Positions 28,487 through 37,363 of a stretch of 44,032 nucleotides of DNA are shown in pieces. A model generated the notes under the pieces. That model was not told where the DNA came from. It saw nothing but the letters and a program-made list of their open reading frames with translations, and did not search any database. The stretch is from Desulfuromonas sp. (GTDB lineage: Bacteria; Desulfobacterota; Desulfuromonadia; Desulfuromonadales; UBA2294): positions 1 through 44,032 of the forward strand of contig PKTZ01000093.1 of NCBI GenBank assembly GCA_002868925.1, read 5' to 3'. Position 1 is the first letter of the stretch; the number at the start of each line of letters is the position of its first letter. Position numbers and translations under genes: made by a program.

Positions 28487-29767
28487 TCAGATCACAGCAC
28501 CATATCTTTCACACAACTTACCGAGATAACGCGAGCCGACCTGTTCGCTGACAAGCACCCTCTTCACCGGCGGCAGGGTCAGGATAACACCGAGGACGGC
28601 GGCCAGGGCGCGATGGCTCCAGAGCACCCGGTTGTCGAAGATCAGGTTCTGCAGCTTTCCCCTCTCGATCGCCATCAGCACCGCCTTGTGGGTCGAGTTG
28701 ACCGGGGTGATCACTTTCTCGCGGCGCGATTTCATCGCAATCGCATCGCGTTGGCAGTTACGGGCGCAGACCCCGCAACCGAGGCAAAGCTCCTTGTCGA
28801 CAACCGCTCTTTTACGACCGAAACCATCTTTCCCATCCGTCTCGAGGGAGAGAACCTTGACCGGGCAGGTCGGCAGGCAACGGCCGCAGCCGCTGCAACG
28901 ATCATCGATTTCGGCGATAAAGTTACTGGTGTGGACCGGGTTCATCAACCCGAAACGCTGGGCGGCAAGCATCGCTTCGCAGCAGCAGGGGCAGCAATTG
29001 CAGATAAAATTGACCCCCTGCTGGACATTCTCGCCGAACTGCGCCAGGTTCTGCTCCCAGGCTTTGTGCAGCAGCTCGAGGCATTCGACTTTGTCGACCC
29101 GGCGGGTAACTCCGTGCCGATTGAGCGACTCGGCAACGGTGTTGAAGGTCATACAGATATCCATCTCGGCGTCGCAGGCCAGCCCCTGGTGCTGGCGCTT
29201 ATGCCGACAGTAACAGATACCGATGCCGATCTCGCTGGCCGACTCGATCACCCCGGTTGCCCGTTCGAAATCGAGCACATGCAGCGACTGCTCGGCCGAC
29301 AACACCCCCTCCTGCACGAGTACCCGACCGAGCTGGGTCTTGCCGGTAACGAAGAGCGCCTTGATAAAATCCTCCTCGACCGTGATGTACTGCTCGTACA
29401 GCTCGGAAAGAAGTTTCTGATCGATGTCGTCGCGGACACGCATCAGGGCAAATTCGAAAAAACCGGCCATCGGCGGCGGCAGCACGTATTCCATCCGCCC
29501 GTCGACTTCCATATCGACCAGCAGCGCCCGGTCGGCCAACTGCTGCAACACTGTCTCCGCCTCTTCGAGTCCCATCTGCCAGCACTTCGCCGCTGTCTCG
29601 ACCGTAAATGGCCGGATCGGCAAGACGGCGACCAGCTCCGCCTCCTTTTCGCTGAAGAGCATGCCGAGTATTCTGAACAGCAGCTCTGAGGGCGGGGCGC
29701 CCTGCGGGAAACGGTTGAGCCGATCGGTCAGGTCGGCGTAACTGCTCCGCGCGGTCAGATGGGCCAT
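28487..29767 (-). CDS. Cys-rich 4Fe-4S ferredoxin-type protein with winged-helix-like N-terminus
   Basis: A 426-residue soluble-looking protein. Residues 1-120 look helical and wHTH-like (LLFRILGMLFSEKEAELVAVL, AAKCWQMGLEEAETVLQQLADRALL). The middle has two unusual Cys groups: CYCRHKRQHQGLACDAEMDIC and CNCCPCCCEAML. Then come two classic 4Fe-4S motifs, CSGCGRCLPTCPV and CLGCGVCARNCQ. The C-terminus has a hydrophobic segment (RALAAVLGVILTLPP). It is probably an electron-transfer or redox-responsive protein; I do not know a named function. The start overlaps the mscS stop by one base (TGATG), so the two are translated together. No partner oxidoreductase is adjacent. Confidence 0.8.
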   Translation of the reverse strand: MAHLTARSSYADLTDRLNRFPQGAPPSELLFRILGMLFSEKEAELVAVLPIRPFTVETAAKCWQMGLEEAETVLQQLADRALLVDMEVDGRMEYVLPPPMAGFFEFALMRVRDDIDQKLLSELYEQYITVEEDFIKALFVTGKTQLGRVLVQEGVLSAEQSLHVLDFERATGVIESASEIGIGICYCRHKRQHQGLACDAEMDICMTFNTVAESLNRHGVTRRVDKVECLELLHKAWEQNLAQFGENVQQGVNFICNCCPCCCEAMLAAQRFGLMNPVHTSNFIAEIDDRCSGCGRCLPTCPVKVLSLETDGKDGFGRKRAVVDKELCLGCGVCARNCQRDAIAMKSRREKVITPVNSTHKAVLMAIERGKLQNLIFDNRVLWSHRALAAVLGVILTLPPVKRVLVSEQVGSRYLGKLCERYGAVI

Positions 29768-30594
29768 CAGTTGCCGTTCTCGCTCGACTCGGAGTAGAGA
29801 TGAACATCACGCTGCGGATATGGGATGGTGATGCCATTTTCGTCGCAAGCAACCTTGAGCTTTTCGATCAGGTCGAAGCGGGTCGGCCAGTACTCATCGG
29901 CCCTGACCCAGGGGCGCACCACGAAATCGACGCTGCTCGCACCGAGTTCGGCCACCGCTACCACCGGCTCCGGCTCCGGCAGGATCCGCAGCTCGGCCGC
30001 CAGCACGTCGTGGATAATCTGCCGCGCCTTCTCAATGTCGTCGTCATAATGGATGCCGAAGACCAGGTCGATGCGCCGGGTCTCGCGGGCCGAGTAGTTG
30101 ATGATGCTGCCGCCGATGATGGCGCTGTTCGGGATCGTCACTTCGCGGTTATCGGGGGTGCAGAGCATCGAGGTAAACAGTCCGACCCGCTCGACTTTAC
30201 CGGCCGTCCCGCCCGCCTCGACATAATCACCCGCCTTGAACGGACGCATCATGATCAGCATGATGCCGGAGGCGACGTTCTGCATCGAGTCCTTCAGCGC
30301 CAGCCCGACCGCCAGGCCGGCGGCACCGACGACGGCGACCAGGGAGGTCGTATCGACCCCGAGCTGGTCGAGGGCGGCGATCACCACCACCACGGTGAGG
30401 ATCGAAGAGATCACGGTCCGGACGAAACCGAGCAGCGCCTCGTCGGTCACTTTGTGCGCCAACAGTTTGACCAGAAAGCCGGTAACCATCTTCGCCAGAA
30501 TCCGACCGACGATAAAAATCGCGATGGCATAAACAATCTTCAATCCCCAGACCGTTATCATCTCCCGGTCCAACCCGGAAAACCACTGTTCCAT
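29767..30594 (-). CDS. small-conductance mechanosensitive channel (MscS family)
   Basis: A 275-residue inner-membrane channel of the short MscS type that opens under membrane tension to release solutes. Three membrane segments: VYAIAIFIVGRILAKMVTGF, VRTVISSILTVVVVIAAL, and the pore helix VVGAAGLAVGLALKDSMQNVASG with its Gly/Ala pattern. The beta domain follows (RPFKAGDYVEAGGTAGKVERVGLFTSML, TIPNSAIIGGSIINYSA), then the alpha-beta C-terminal vestibule. GGAGGA lies just before ATG 30594. The gene ends one base into the ferredoxin-like gene. Confidence 0.94.
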   Translation of the reverse strand: MEQWFSGLDREMITVWGLKIVYAIAIFIVGRILAKMVTGFLVKLLAHKVTDEALLGFVRTVISSILTVVVVIAALDQLGVDTTSLVAVVGAAGLAVGLALKDSMQNVASGIMLIMMRPFKAGDYVEAGGTAGKVERVGLFTSMLCTPDNREVTIPNSAIIGGSIINYSARETRRIDLVFGIHYDDDIEKARQIIHDVLAAELRILPEPEPVVAVAELGASSVDFVVRPWVRADEYWPTRFDLIEKLKVACDENGITIPYPQRDVHLYSESSENGN

Positions 30595-30615
30595 CTCACT
30601 CCTCCATCATTTGAT

Positions 30616-31629
30616 TTATTGCCAGATTCCGGCGAGGGCGGTGCCACAGGCTGCACACCGACCGTTTTGTACATTGTTCTCGGTCAACCGAAAACCGAGC
30701 CGCCCGACCACCGTTTCACCGCAGGAGGGGCAGAGGCTGCTCTCGCCGTCGGCGCCCGGGATATTGCCGGTATAGACAAACTGCAGCCCGGCGTCGATAC
30801 CGATCTGCCGCGCTGTCTCGAGGGCCGAGACCGGGGTCGGCGGTTCGTCGAGCATCTTGTGGGTCGGGTAAAAGGCGGTGACATGCCAGGGAGTGGTCAC
30901 GTCGAGTTCAGCGGCGATAAAATCGGCGATCCCCCGTAGTTGCTCTTCATCGTCGTTGTGATTCGGAATTATAAGGGTCGTCACCTCGATCCAGATACCG
31001 AGCCGCCTGTACTCCTTCAGGGTCGCCAGCACCCCCTGCAGCGAGGCGCCGGTCACGTGACGGTAGAACTCCTCGGTGAACCCTTTCAGATCGACATTGG
31101 CCGCGTCTAGATAGGGTGCGATCGTTTCCAGCGCCTCGGTCGAGGTATAGCCGTTGGTCACGAAAACATTCTTCAGGCCGGCTTCTCTGGCCAGCACCGC
31201 CGTATCGTACGCGTACTCGAAAAAGATGGTCGGTTCGGTGTAGGTGTAGGCGATACTGCGGCAGCCGGCCGCCAACGCCTTTTCGACCACCTGCTGCGGT
31301 GACAAAGGGTCGCCCGGGATCGAGCTCTTGTGGTGCGGCCATTGCGCGATCTGATAATTCTGGCAGTGCAGGCAACGGAAGTTGCAGCCGACGGTAGCAA
31401 TCGAATAACTCAGGCTGCCGGGGAGAAGGTGAAACAGCGGCTTCTTCTCGATCGGGTCGACGTTGCTGGCGATACTCTTACCGTAAACGAGCGTAAAAAG
31501 CGTCCCTTCCCGGTTCTCACGTACGCCGCAGATACCGCGCTTGCCATCCTTGATATGACAATGGAATCGGCAGAGATTGCAGTGGACCGAATCGCCCTCA
31601 CCCTTTTTCCAGAAACGCGCCTCGTGCAT
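30616..31629 (-). CDS. amrS: AmmeMemoRadiSam-type radical SAM enzyme
   Basis: A 337-residue radical SAM protein of the AmrS group, related to pyruvate formate-lyase activases. N-terminal Cys motif CNLCRFHCHI...GICGV, then the SAM cluster CNFRCLHC (C82, C86, C89) after SIATVG, YTEPTIFFEYAYDT, VFVTNGYTS and DAANVDLKGF. The C-terminus has a zinc-ribbon-like pair (CPSCGE, CAACG). Its substrate is not known; in many genomes it is next to AMMECR1 and Memo genes, which are absent here. ATG 31629 is used because GGAGG lies 6 nt upstream; the track's start is 10 codons earlier. It sits between rodA and mscS on the minus strand with small gaps. Confidence 0.9.
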   Translation of the reverse strand: MHEARFWKKGEGDSVHCNLCRFHCHIKDGKRGICGVRENREGTLFTLVYGKSIASNVDPIEKKPLFHLLPGSLSYSIATVGCNFRCLHCQNYQIAQWPHHKSSIPGDPLSPQQVVEKALAAGCRSIAYTYTEPTIFFEYAYDTAVLAREAGLKNVFVTNGYTSTEALETIAPYLDAANVDLKGFTEEFYRHVTGASLQGVLATLKEYRRLGIWIEVTTLIIPNHNDDEEQLRGIADFIAAELDVTTPWHVTAFYPTHKMLDEPPTPVSALETARQIGIDAGLQFVYTGNIPGADGESSLCPSCGETVVGRLGFRLTENNVQNGRCAACGTALAGIWQ

Positions 31630-31712
31630 GGCTCTCCTCCCGGTCGGACTAGAGAACAACTATAACAGAAATGAAGGCCGCCGCCAGAGAGCGGATCGGC
31701 AATATCGACGGA

Positions 31713-32810
31713 TCAGAACATGAAGCGGCGCATGCTGACGTTAAGCAGAATTCCGACCCCGATCATCGTCGTCACCATACTGGTCCCGCCGTAGGAGAAG
31801 AGCGGCAGCGGCACCCCGACCACCGGCAGCAGGCCGATGACCATGCCGAGGTTGACCACGATATGCCAGAACAGCATCGCCGACACCCCGAGGGCGAGAT
31901 ACATGCCGAACAGGTCGTTGGCGCGCCGCGCCGTGTAGATCCCCCAGGTCACGAGCAGCAGGTAACAGAGGAGCAGGATAAGGCAGCCGGTAAAACCCCA
32001 CTCCTCGGCGAAGACCGAAAAGGCGAAGTCGGTATGCCGCTCCGGCAAAAAAGAGAGCTGGGACTGGGTCCCCTGCATGAAGCCCTTGCCGAACAGGCCG
32101 CCGCTGCCGACCGCGATCTTCGACTGGATGATGTGATAGCCGGCGCCGAGCGGATCCCGTTCCGGGTCGAGGAAGGTCTTGATCCGCTGCTTCTGGTAAT
32201 CGTGCAGCAGGAACCAGCCCCCGCCCACGGCCGCCAGTCCCATCAGCGACAGCGAGATCAGGGTGCGCCGCTGAATACCGGCAAACAGCGCCATCGAGCT
32301 GGCGATGAAAATAACCAGCATGGCGGTACCGAGATAGGGCTGTTTCATGATCAGCAGCACCGGAACTCCGAGCAGTGCGAACGGCATCCAGAGCTCTTTG
32401 AAGTTATAGCCCTGCACCTGGTCCTTGACGCTGAAATAGCGGGCCATGACGACGATGATCATCAGCTTCATGATCTCGCTCGGCTGCAGGTTGAAAAAAC
32501 CGAGATTGAGCCAGCGGGTCGCCCCCATCGAGGTCTTGCCAACGACCAGCACGGCGACCAATAACAGCACGTTCAGCACGTAAAGCGGGGTCGCGAAGTA
32601 TTCGAGGTTGCGATAATCGAAAAGGCAGACCGACAGGGCAATGACCAGCCCGATCCCGAGCCAGTAGAACTGCTTGAGGTAGACCGGAGTCGCCGCCGCG
32701 CTCCAGGTCGAGGTGGCGCTGTAGAGGTTGAGAATACCGATACCGGTGAGCAGGCAGACCAGCAGCAACAGGACCCAGTCGAAGTTAACAATCAGTCGAC
32801 GATCGAACAT
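31713..32810 (-). CDS. rodA: rod shape-determining protein RodA (SEDS glycosyltransferase)
   Basis: A 365-residue SEDS-family membrane protein that polymerises lipid II glycan chains for cell elongation in partnership with PBP2. About ten membrane segments; family marks are DWVLLLLVCLLTGIGILNLYSAT at the start, LQPSEIMKLMIIVVMARYF, PDLGTA-like QPYLGTAMLVIF, the extracellular KIAVGSGGLFGKGFMQGTQSQLSFLPERHTDFAFSVFAEEWGF loop and PLPLFSYGGTSMVTTMIGVG near the end. The ATG directly abuts the mrdA stop (TAGATG), so the two partner proteins are translated together. Last gene of the mre operon. Confidence 0.96.
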   Translation of the reverse strand: MFDRRLIVNFDWVLLLLVCLLTGIGILNLYSATSTWSAAATPVYLKQFYWLGIGLVIALSVCLFDYRNLEYFATPLYVLNVLLLVAVLVVGKTSMGATRWLNLGFFNLQPSEIMKLMIIVVMARYFSVKDQVQGYNFKELWMPFALLGVPVLLIMKQPYLGTAMLVIFIASSMALFAGIQRRTLISLSLMGLAAVGGGWFLLHDYQKQRIKTFLDPERDPLGAGYHIIQSKIAVGSGGLFGKGFMQGTQSQLSFLPERHTDFAFSVFAEEWGFTGCLILLLCYLLLVTWGIYTARRANDLFGMYLALGVSAMLFWHIVVNLGMVIGLLPVVGVPLPLFSYGGTSMVTTMIGVGILLNVSMRRFMF

Positions 32811-34700
32811 CTATTCAATCTCCCCTTCCGGAACCGGCACCTCGTCCTCCGGTGCCGTATCGTCATCTTCGGCAAAGTAGGCCTGCAGGATCGCCTTTGA
32901 AACCGGGGCCGCGGCGGTGCTGCCGTGACTGCCATGCTCGATGACGACGGCGATGGCGATTTCGGGCGCCTCCGCCGGCGCGTAGGAGACGAAAAGACCG
33001 TGATCACGAAAACGGTATTCGATATCCTCGTCCTTGATCTTCTCCTCTTCCTCGTCACTCTTCATCCGGATGACCTGGGCGGTTCCGGTCTTGCCGGCTA
33101 CGGTCACGTCCGGCATGCGGCTTAGCCAACCGGTGCCATGCGGTTCGTTCACCACCGCTACAAGACCTGCTTTAAGGGCATCGAAATCTTTCTGTTCGAT
33201 TTCTGCGACCTTGAGTACCTCCGGCTCGGTTAAACTGAGTACGTTGCCGTCGAAATCCTCGACCCGCTCGACGACGTAGGGCCGCAGTACCTTACCGTTA
33301 TTGGCGATCGCCGCCGTCATCACCGCTAACTGCATCGGCGTTACCAGGTCGTATCCCTGGCCGATCGCCGCGATCACCGTCTCGCCGTTGTACCAGCGAT
33401 CGTTGAACCGCCTTTTTTTCCAGGCGCTGTCCGGAATCAGGCCGCTGCGCTCCCTGGCCGGGCGGAAATCGCTGACCGAACCGAGGCCGAGCTGCCGGGC
33501 CGTCTCGGCGATTTTGTCGATGCCGATCTTGAGCGAGACATCATAAAAGAAAACATCGCAACTTTCTCGGATCGCCTTTTTGAGGTTGGTTTCGCCATGC
33601 CCTTTTTTCTTCCAGCAACGGAACTCGCGCGGCCCGACTTCGATGCGGCCGCTGCAATCGACCGTGTAGTCGGGACCGACCAGCCCGCTTTCCAGAACGG
33701 CCAACGCCGTAACCAGCTTGAAGGTCGAGCCGGGCGGATACTGGCCACGCAACGCCTTGTTCTGCAACGGGTGGCGACTGTTCTGCAGCAGTTCGAGCCA
33801 TTCTTCCGGGTAGATGCCACGGGCGAACAGGGCCGGGTCGAAGGAGGGCTTGCTCACCAGCGCCAGTACCGCCCCACTCCGGACATCGAGGGCAACGGCG
33901 GCTCCCGCCTGATCACCGATCGCCTCCTCTGCCGCCAGTTGAAGCTCCTTGCGCAGGGTCAGAAACACCTTCTTGCCGGGGGTCGGCTCCAGGGTCTTGA
34001 GGGTGCGCAGTTCCTTCCCCTTGACATCGACCTCGAGCAGACGTTCCCCTTCCAGTCCGCGCAGGTAATCCTCGAGAAAACGCTCGAGGCCGTTCTGACC
34101 GATAAAGTCACCGCCGCGGTAGTTATTGTAATCGCCGCTGGCGAGTTCCTCCTCGGTAATCTCACCGAGGTAACCGAACAGGTGCGAAGCCATCTCGCCG
34201 TACGGATAAGCCCGGATCGGGGTAACCAGGGTCAGTACCCCCGGCAGGTCGACCGCGTTCTCCTGGACCCGCTCGACGTTGTCCCAACCGACATCGACCG
34301 CCAGCGGGACCGGACGATAGCGGGGCAGCCGCTTCCCGGCCATCCACCGTTCTTCCAATTGCTCCTTGTCGACGTCGAGGTAGCCGGCCAGACTGGAGAG
34401 CAGCCGATCGCTGTCCTCCACCTCCTGGCGCAATGCGGCGATGGTAAACCCGGGACGGTTGTCGACCAGCAAGGTACCGTCGTGATCGTAGACCGGGCCC
34501 CTTTCGGCCGCGACCGGCAGGTAACGGATCCGGTTCTTCTCCGAAAGCTGGCGATACTGATCGACGCTGATGATCTGCAGGTACCACAGGCGGAGCAGCA
34601 GGATGGCAAAAACCACAACCGCTGCGAGCGAAAAAAGAACGAATCGATTTTTCAGCCTGGGGAGATCGACCCAGCGGGTTCTAACTTTCATAGTTCTCAT
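32811..34700 (-). CDS. mrdA: penicillin-binding protein 2 (elongation transpeptidase)
   Basis: Cross-links peptidoglycan during rod elongation together with RodA. 629 residues: a membrane anchor (RFVLFSLAAVVVFAILLLRLWYLQII), the dimerisation/pedestal region with ERGPVYDHDGTLLVDNRPGF, and the transpeptidase domain with the SxxK active site in YPPGSTFKLV, the second motif SCD in ESCDVFFYDVS (Cys in place of the usual Asn position, as in many PBP2), and KTGTAQ. A Cys-bearing GRIEVGPREFRCWKKKGHG also fits PBP2. Starts at ATG 34700 (or 34691), overlapping the 3' end of mreD by 20 (or 11) nt. Gene order mreD-mrdA-rodA is the usual one. Confidence 0.95.
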   Translation of the reverse strand: MRTMKVRTRWVDLPRLKNRFVLFSLAAVVVFAILLLRLWYLQIISVDQYRQLSEKNRIRYLPVAAERGPVYDHDGTLLVDNRPGFTIAALRQEVEDSDRLLSSLAGYLDVDKEQLEERWMAGKRLPRYRPVPLAVDVGWDNVERVQENAVDLPGVLTLVTPIRAYPYGEMASHLFGYLGEITEEELASGDYNNYRGGDFIGQNGLERFLEDYLRGLEGERLLEVDVKGKELRTLKTLEPTPGKKVFLTLRKELQLAAEEAIGDQAGAAVALDVRSGAVLALVSKPSFDPALFARGIYPEEWLELLQNSRHPLQNKALRGQYPPGSTFKLVTALAVLESGLVGPDYTVDCSGRIEVGPREFRCWKKKGHGETNLKKAIRESCDVFFYDVSLKIGIDKIAETARQLGLGSVSDFRPARERSGLIPDSAWKKRRFNDRWYNGETVIAAIGQGYDLVTPMQLAVMTAAIANNGKVLRPYVVERVEDFDGNVLSLTEPEVLKVAEIEQKDFDALKAGLVAVVNEPHGTGWLSRMPDVTVAGKTGTAQVIRMKSDEEEEKIKDEDIEYRFRDHGLFVSYAPAEAPEIAIAVVIEHGSHGSTAAAPVSKAILQAYFAEDDDTAPEDEVPVPEGEIE

Positions 34701-35208
34701 TCAGGCGGCTCAGGCCGGGGATGACCAGGCGGGGCAAGCGTCGCTGCAGGCGGGTCAGCATAAACATGATGATGTAAGCGACCAGAACGTTGAGCAAAAC
34801 CTGGGGCAGGATCCAGCGGGCGATAACCAGCCAGACATCGCCGGCCTTGGCCAGCCCGCCGAGCAGGATCAGCATCGCCGTCTCGAGCAGGGTCCCGCAG
34901 AAGACCATGAACAGCAACAGAAACGGGTTCTCCGAGTTGAAGAAGCTGACCGTGCCCCGGACCACGAAAAAGATGACGAGGAAGGCCATGCCGTACATCC
35001 CCATGAACGTCCCGGCATAGACATCGAGAAGGATCCCGAGGAAATAGGCGGCGATCCCGCCTCGGCCGTACTGCTCGTTAACCCCGAGATAGACGACCAG
35101 GATCAGCAACAGGTCGGGCTTGAGATGAACCGGGAAAAACCGCGGGAAGATTGCCGTCTGAACCATCAGACAGATAAGGCCGACCAGGAAGTAGAAAAAC
35201 CAGCGCAT
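34681..35208 (-). CDS. mreD: rod shape-determining protein MreD
   Basis: A small membrane protein of 175 residues with about five membrane segments (FFYFLVGLICLMVQTAIFPRF, LLLILVVYLGV, GIAAYFLGILLDVYAG, LVIFFVVRGTVSFF, LLLFMVFCGTLLETAMLILL). The LGILLDVYAGTFMGMYG segment is typical for MreD. It links MreC to the elongation machinery. Its ATG overlaps the mreC stop by one base (TGATG), and its own 3' end overlaps mrdA. Confidence 0.92.
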   Translation of the reverse strand: MRWFFYFLVGLICLMVQTAIFPRFFPVHLKPDLLLILVVYLGVNEQYGRGGIAAYFLGILLDVYAGTFMGMYGMAFLVIFFVVRGTVSFFNSENPFLLLFMVFCGTLLETAMLILLGGLAKAGDVWLVIARWILPQVLLNVLVAYIIMFMLTRLQRRLPRLVIPGLSRLNENYES

Positions 35209-36026
35209 CAGGGGCCCTCCCTGAGCAGTACCAGGACCTCTTCCAGGCGTGAAAAATCGACGCTCGGCTCAACCGAGACCGACTGGAAGAGCCCGTATTC
35301 TTTTTTCACCACCTGGCGGACCGACCCGATAACCAGCCCCTTCGGGAAAACACCGCCGGTGCCGGAGGTGACGATCCGGTCGCCGACCTTGATCTCGGCC
35401 AGGCGCAGCGCAAAATCGAGGGTCAGCTCGGCCCCCTGTCCCCGGCAGACACCGCGGGTGCGGCTGCTCTGGACCAGGGAAGCGACTGCCGACGAGGCAT
35501 CGGTGACCAGCAAGACCGTCGACTGGTGGGGGGCGACCCGCACCGTCCGGCCGACCACCCCTTCGGCGACGACGACCGGCATCCCCTCTTCGAGCCCGTC
35601 TTCCGACCCCTTGTCGATGATCACGGTCCGAAACCAGCTCGAGGCATCCTCGCTGATCACCTGCGCCGGCAGGGTCGGCAGCTGCACCTCCTCCTTGAAG
35701 TCAAGCAGCTTGCGCAGCCGTTCGTTCTCAAGGCGGGTTTCGTCAACCTCGGCGAGCTCGTTCTGCAACCAGCGGTTCTGCTTGAGCAGCCGCTCGTTCT
35801 CCTCCTCGGTTTCGATCAACCAGAGATAATGGTTCCAGGTATCGGCCGCGCCCTTGCAGGCGACATCGATGAGCTTATGTAATGGGGAGGTCAGGCCCAG
35901 AACCGATCGCTCGAAAAAAGTCGAGCCGCCCCCGCGCCGCAGGTTTGCCGAATAGAGCAGCAAGGCGGCCAGGATCAGGGCAAAAACGAGAATCGGCCGG
36001 CGAAAGCGCCGGAGGAGTTCCAGCAT
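35208..36026 (-). CDS. mreC: rod shape-determining protein MreC
   Basis: A bitopic inner-membrane protein of 272 residues that scaffolds the elongation complex in the periplasm. One membrane helix (RPILVFALILAALLLYSANL), then a coiled coil (ETEEENERLLKQNRWLQNELAEVDETRLENERLRKLLDF), then the paired beta barrels with ISEDASSWFRTVIIDKGSEDGLEEGMPVV and VGDRIVTSGTGGVFPKGLVIG. The last is the most conserved part of MreC. It is separated from mreB by about 100 nt that contain two hairpins and overlaps mreD by one base. Confidence 0.96.
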   Translation of the reverse strand: MLELLRRFRRPILVFALILAALLLYSANLRRGGGSTFFERSVLGLTSPLHKLIDVACKGAADTWNHYLWLIETEEENERLLKQNRWLQNELAEVDETRLENERLRKLLDFKEEVQLPTLPAQVISEDASSWFRTVIIDKGSEDGLEEGMPVVVAEGVVGRTVRVAPHQSTVLLVTDASSAVASLVQSSRTRGVCRGQGAELTLDFALRLAEIKVGDRIVTSGTGGVFPKGLVIGSVRQVVKKEYGLFQSVSVEPSVDFSRLEEVLVLLREGP

Positions 36027-36060
36027 CGGAATAACTCCAGGTCAATATGAAAGCAAAAGA

Positions 36061-36080
36061 GAGGGCCAAAGCCGGCCCTC
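36061..36080 (-). terminator. hairpin between mreB and mreC (possible attenuator)
   Basis: A 7-bp G+C stem GAGGGCC / GGCCCTC with a 6-nt loop. On the minus strand it is followed by TCTCTTTTGCTTTC, a broken T tract. A second small stem (ATCTCC / GGAGAT) lies at 36098-36116. The placement suggests partial termination that would lower mreCD-mrdA-rodA relative to mreB. Confidence 0.45.
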
Positions 36081-36128
36081 CCTGCATGAGAAAAACAATC
36101 TCCAGGAAACGGAGATATAAACCGGCAA

Positions 36129-37187
<1,059 letters not shown>

Positions 37188-37281
37188 TCAAATCGGAATC
37201 GGGCTTGTCCTGCTCCCGTAAAATGCTGTTCACACTACCAAAATCGCTCCTCGTTTGCAAGATAGAAAAAGCAAAAAGTTA

Positions 37282-37310
37282 TTGCATTTAACCCCCTTAT
37301 TGTCTAACAT
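37282..37310 (+). promoter_or_regulatory. sigma-70-type promoter for the ppiD-like gene
   Basis: TTGCAT (37282-37287), a 17-nt spacer and TAACAT (37305-37310), about 50 nt upstream of the ATG. It lies in the divergent region with mreB. Confidence 0.5.
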
Positions 37311-37363
37311 GCGGCCCTGTTTCTCAGGTACAAAAAACGACCCTTTCAAGGAGATTTTCAGGG

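Noticed and set aside
28613-30939. Long plus-strand ORFs (358 and 379 aa) opposite the ferredoxin-like, mscS and amrS genes
   Set aside because: Shadows of three well-supported minus-strand genes; the second runs across gene borders.
33597-35829. 375- and 419-aa plus-strand ORFs opposite mrdA, mreD and mreC
   Set aside because: Reverse-frame artefacts over conserved cell-shape genes.
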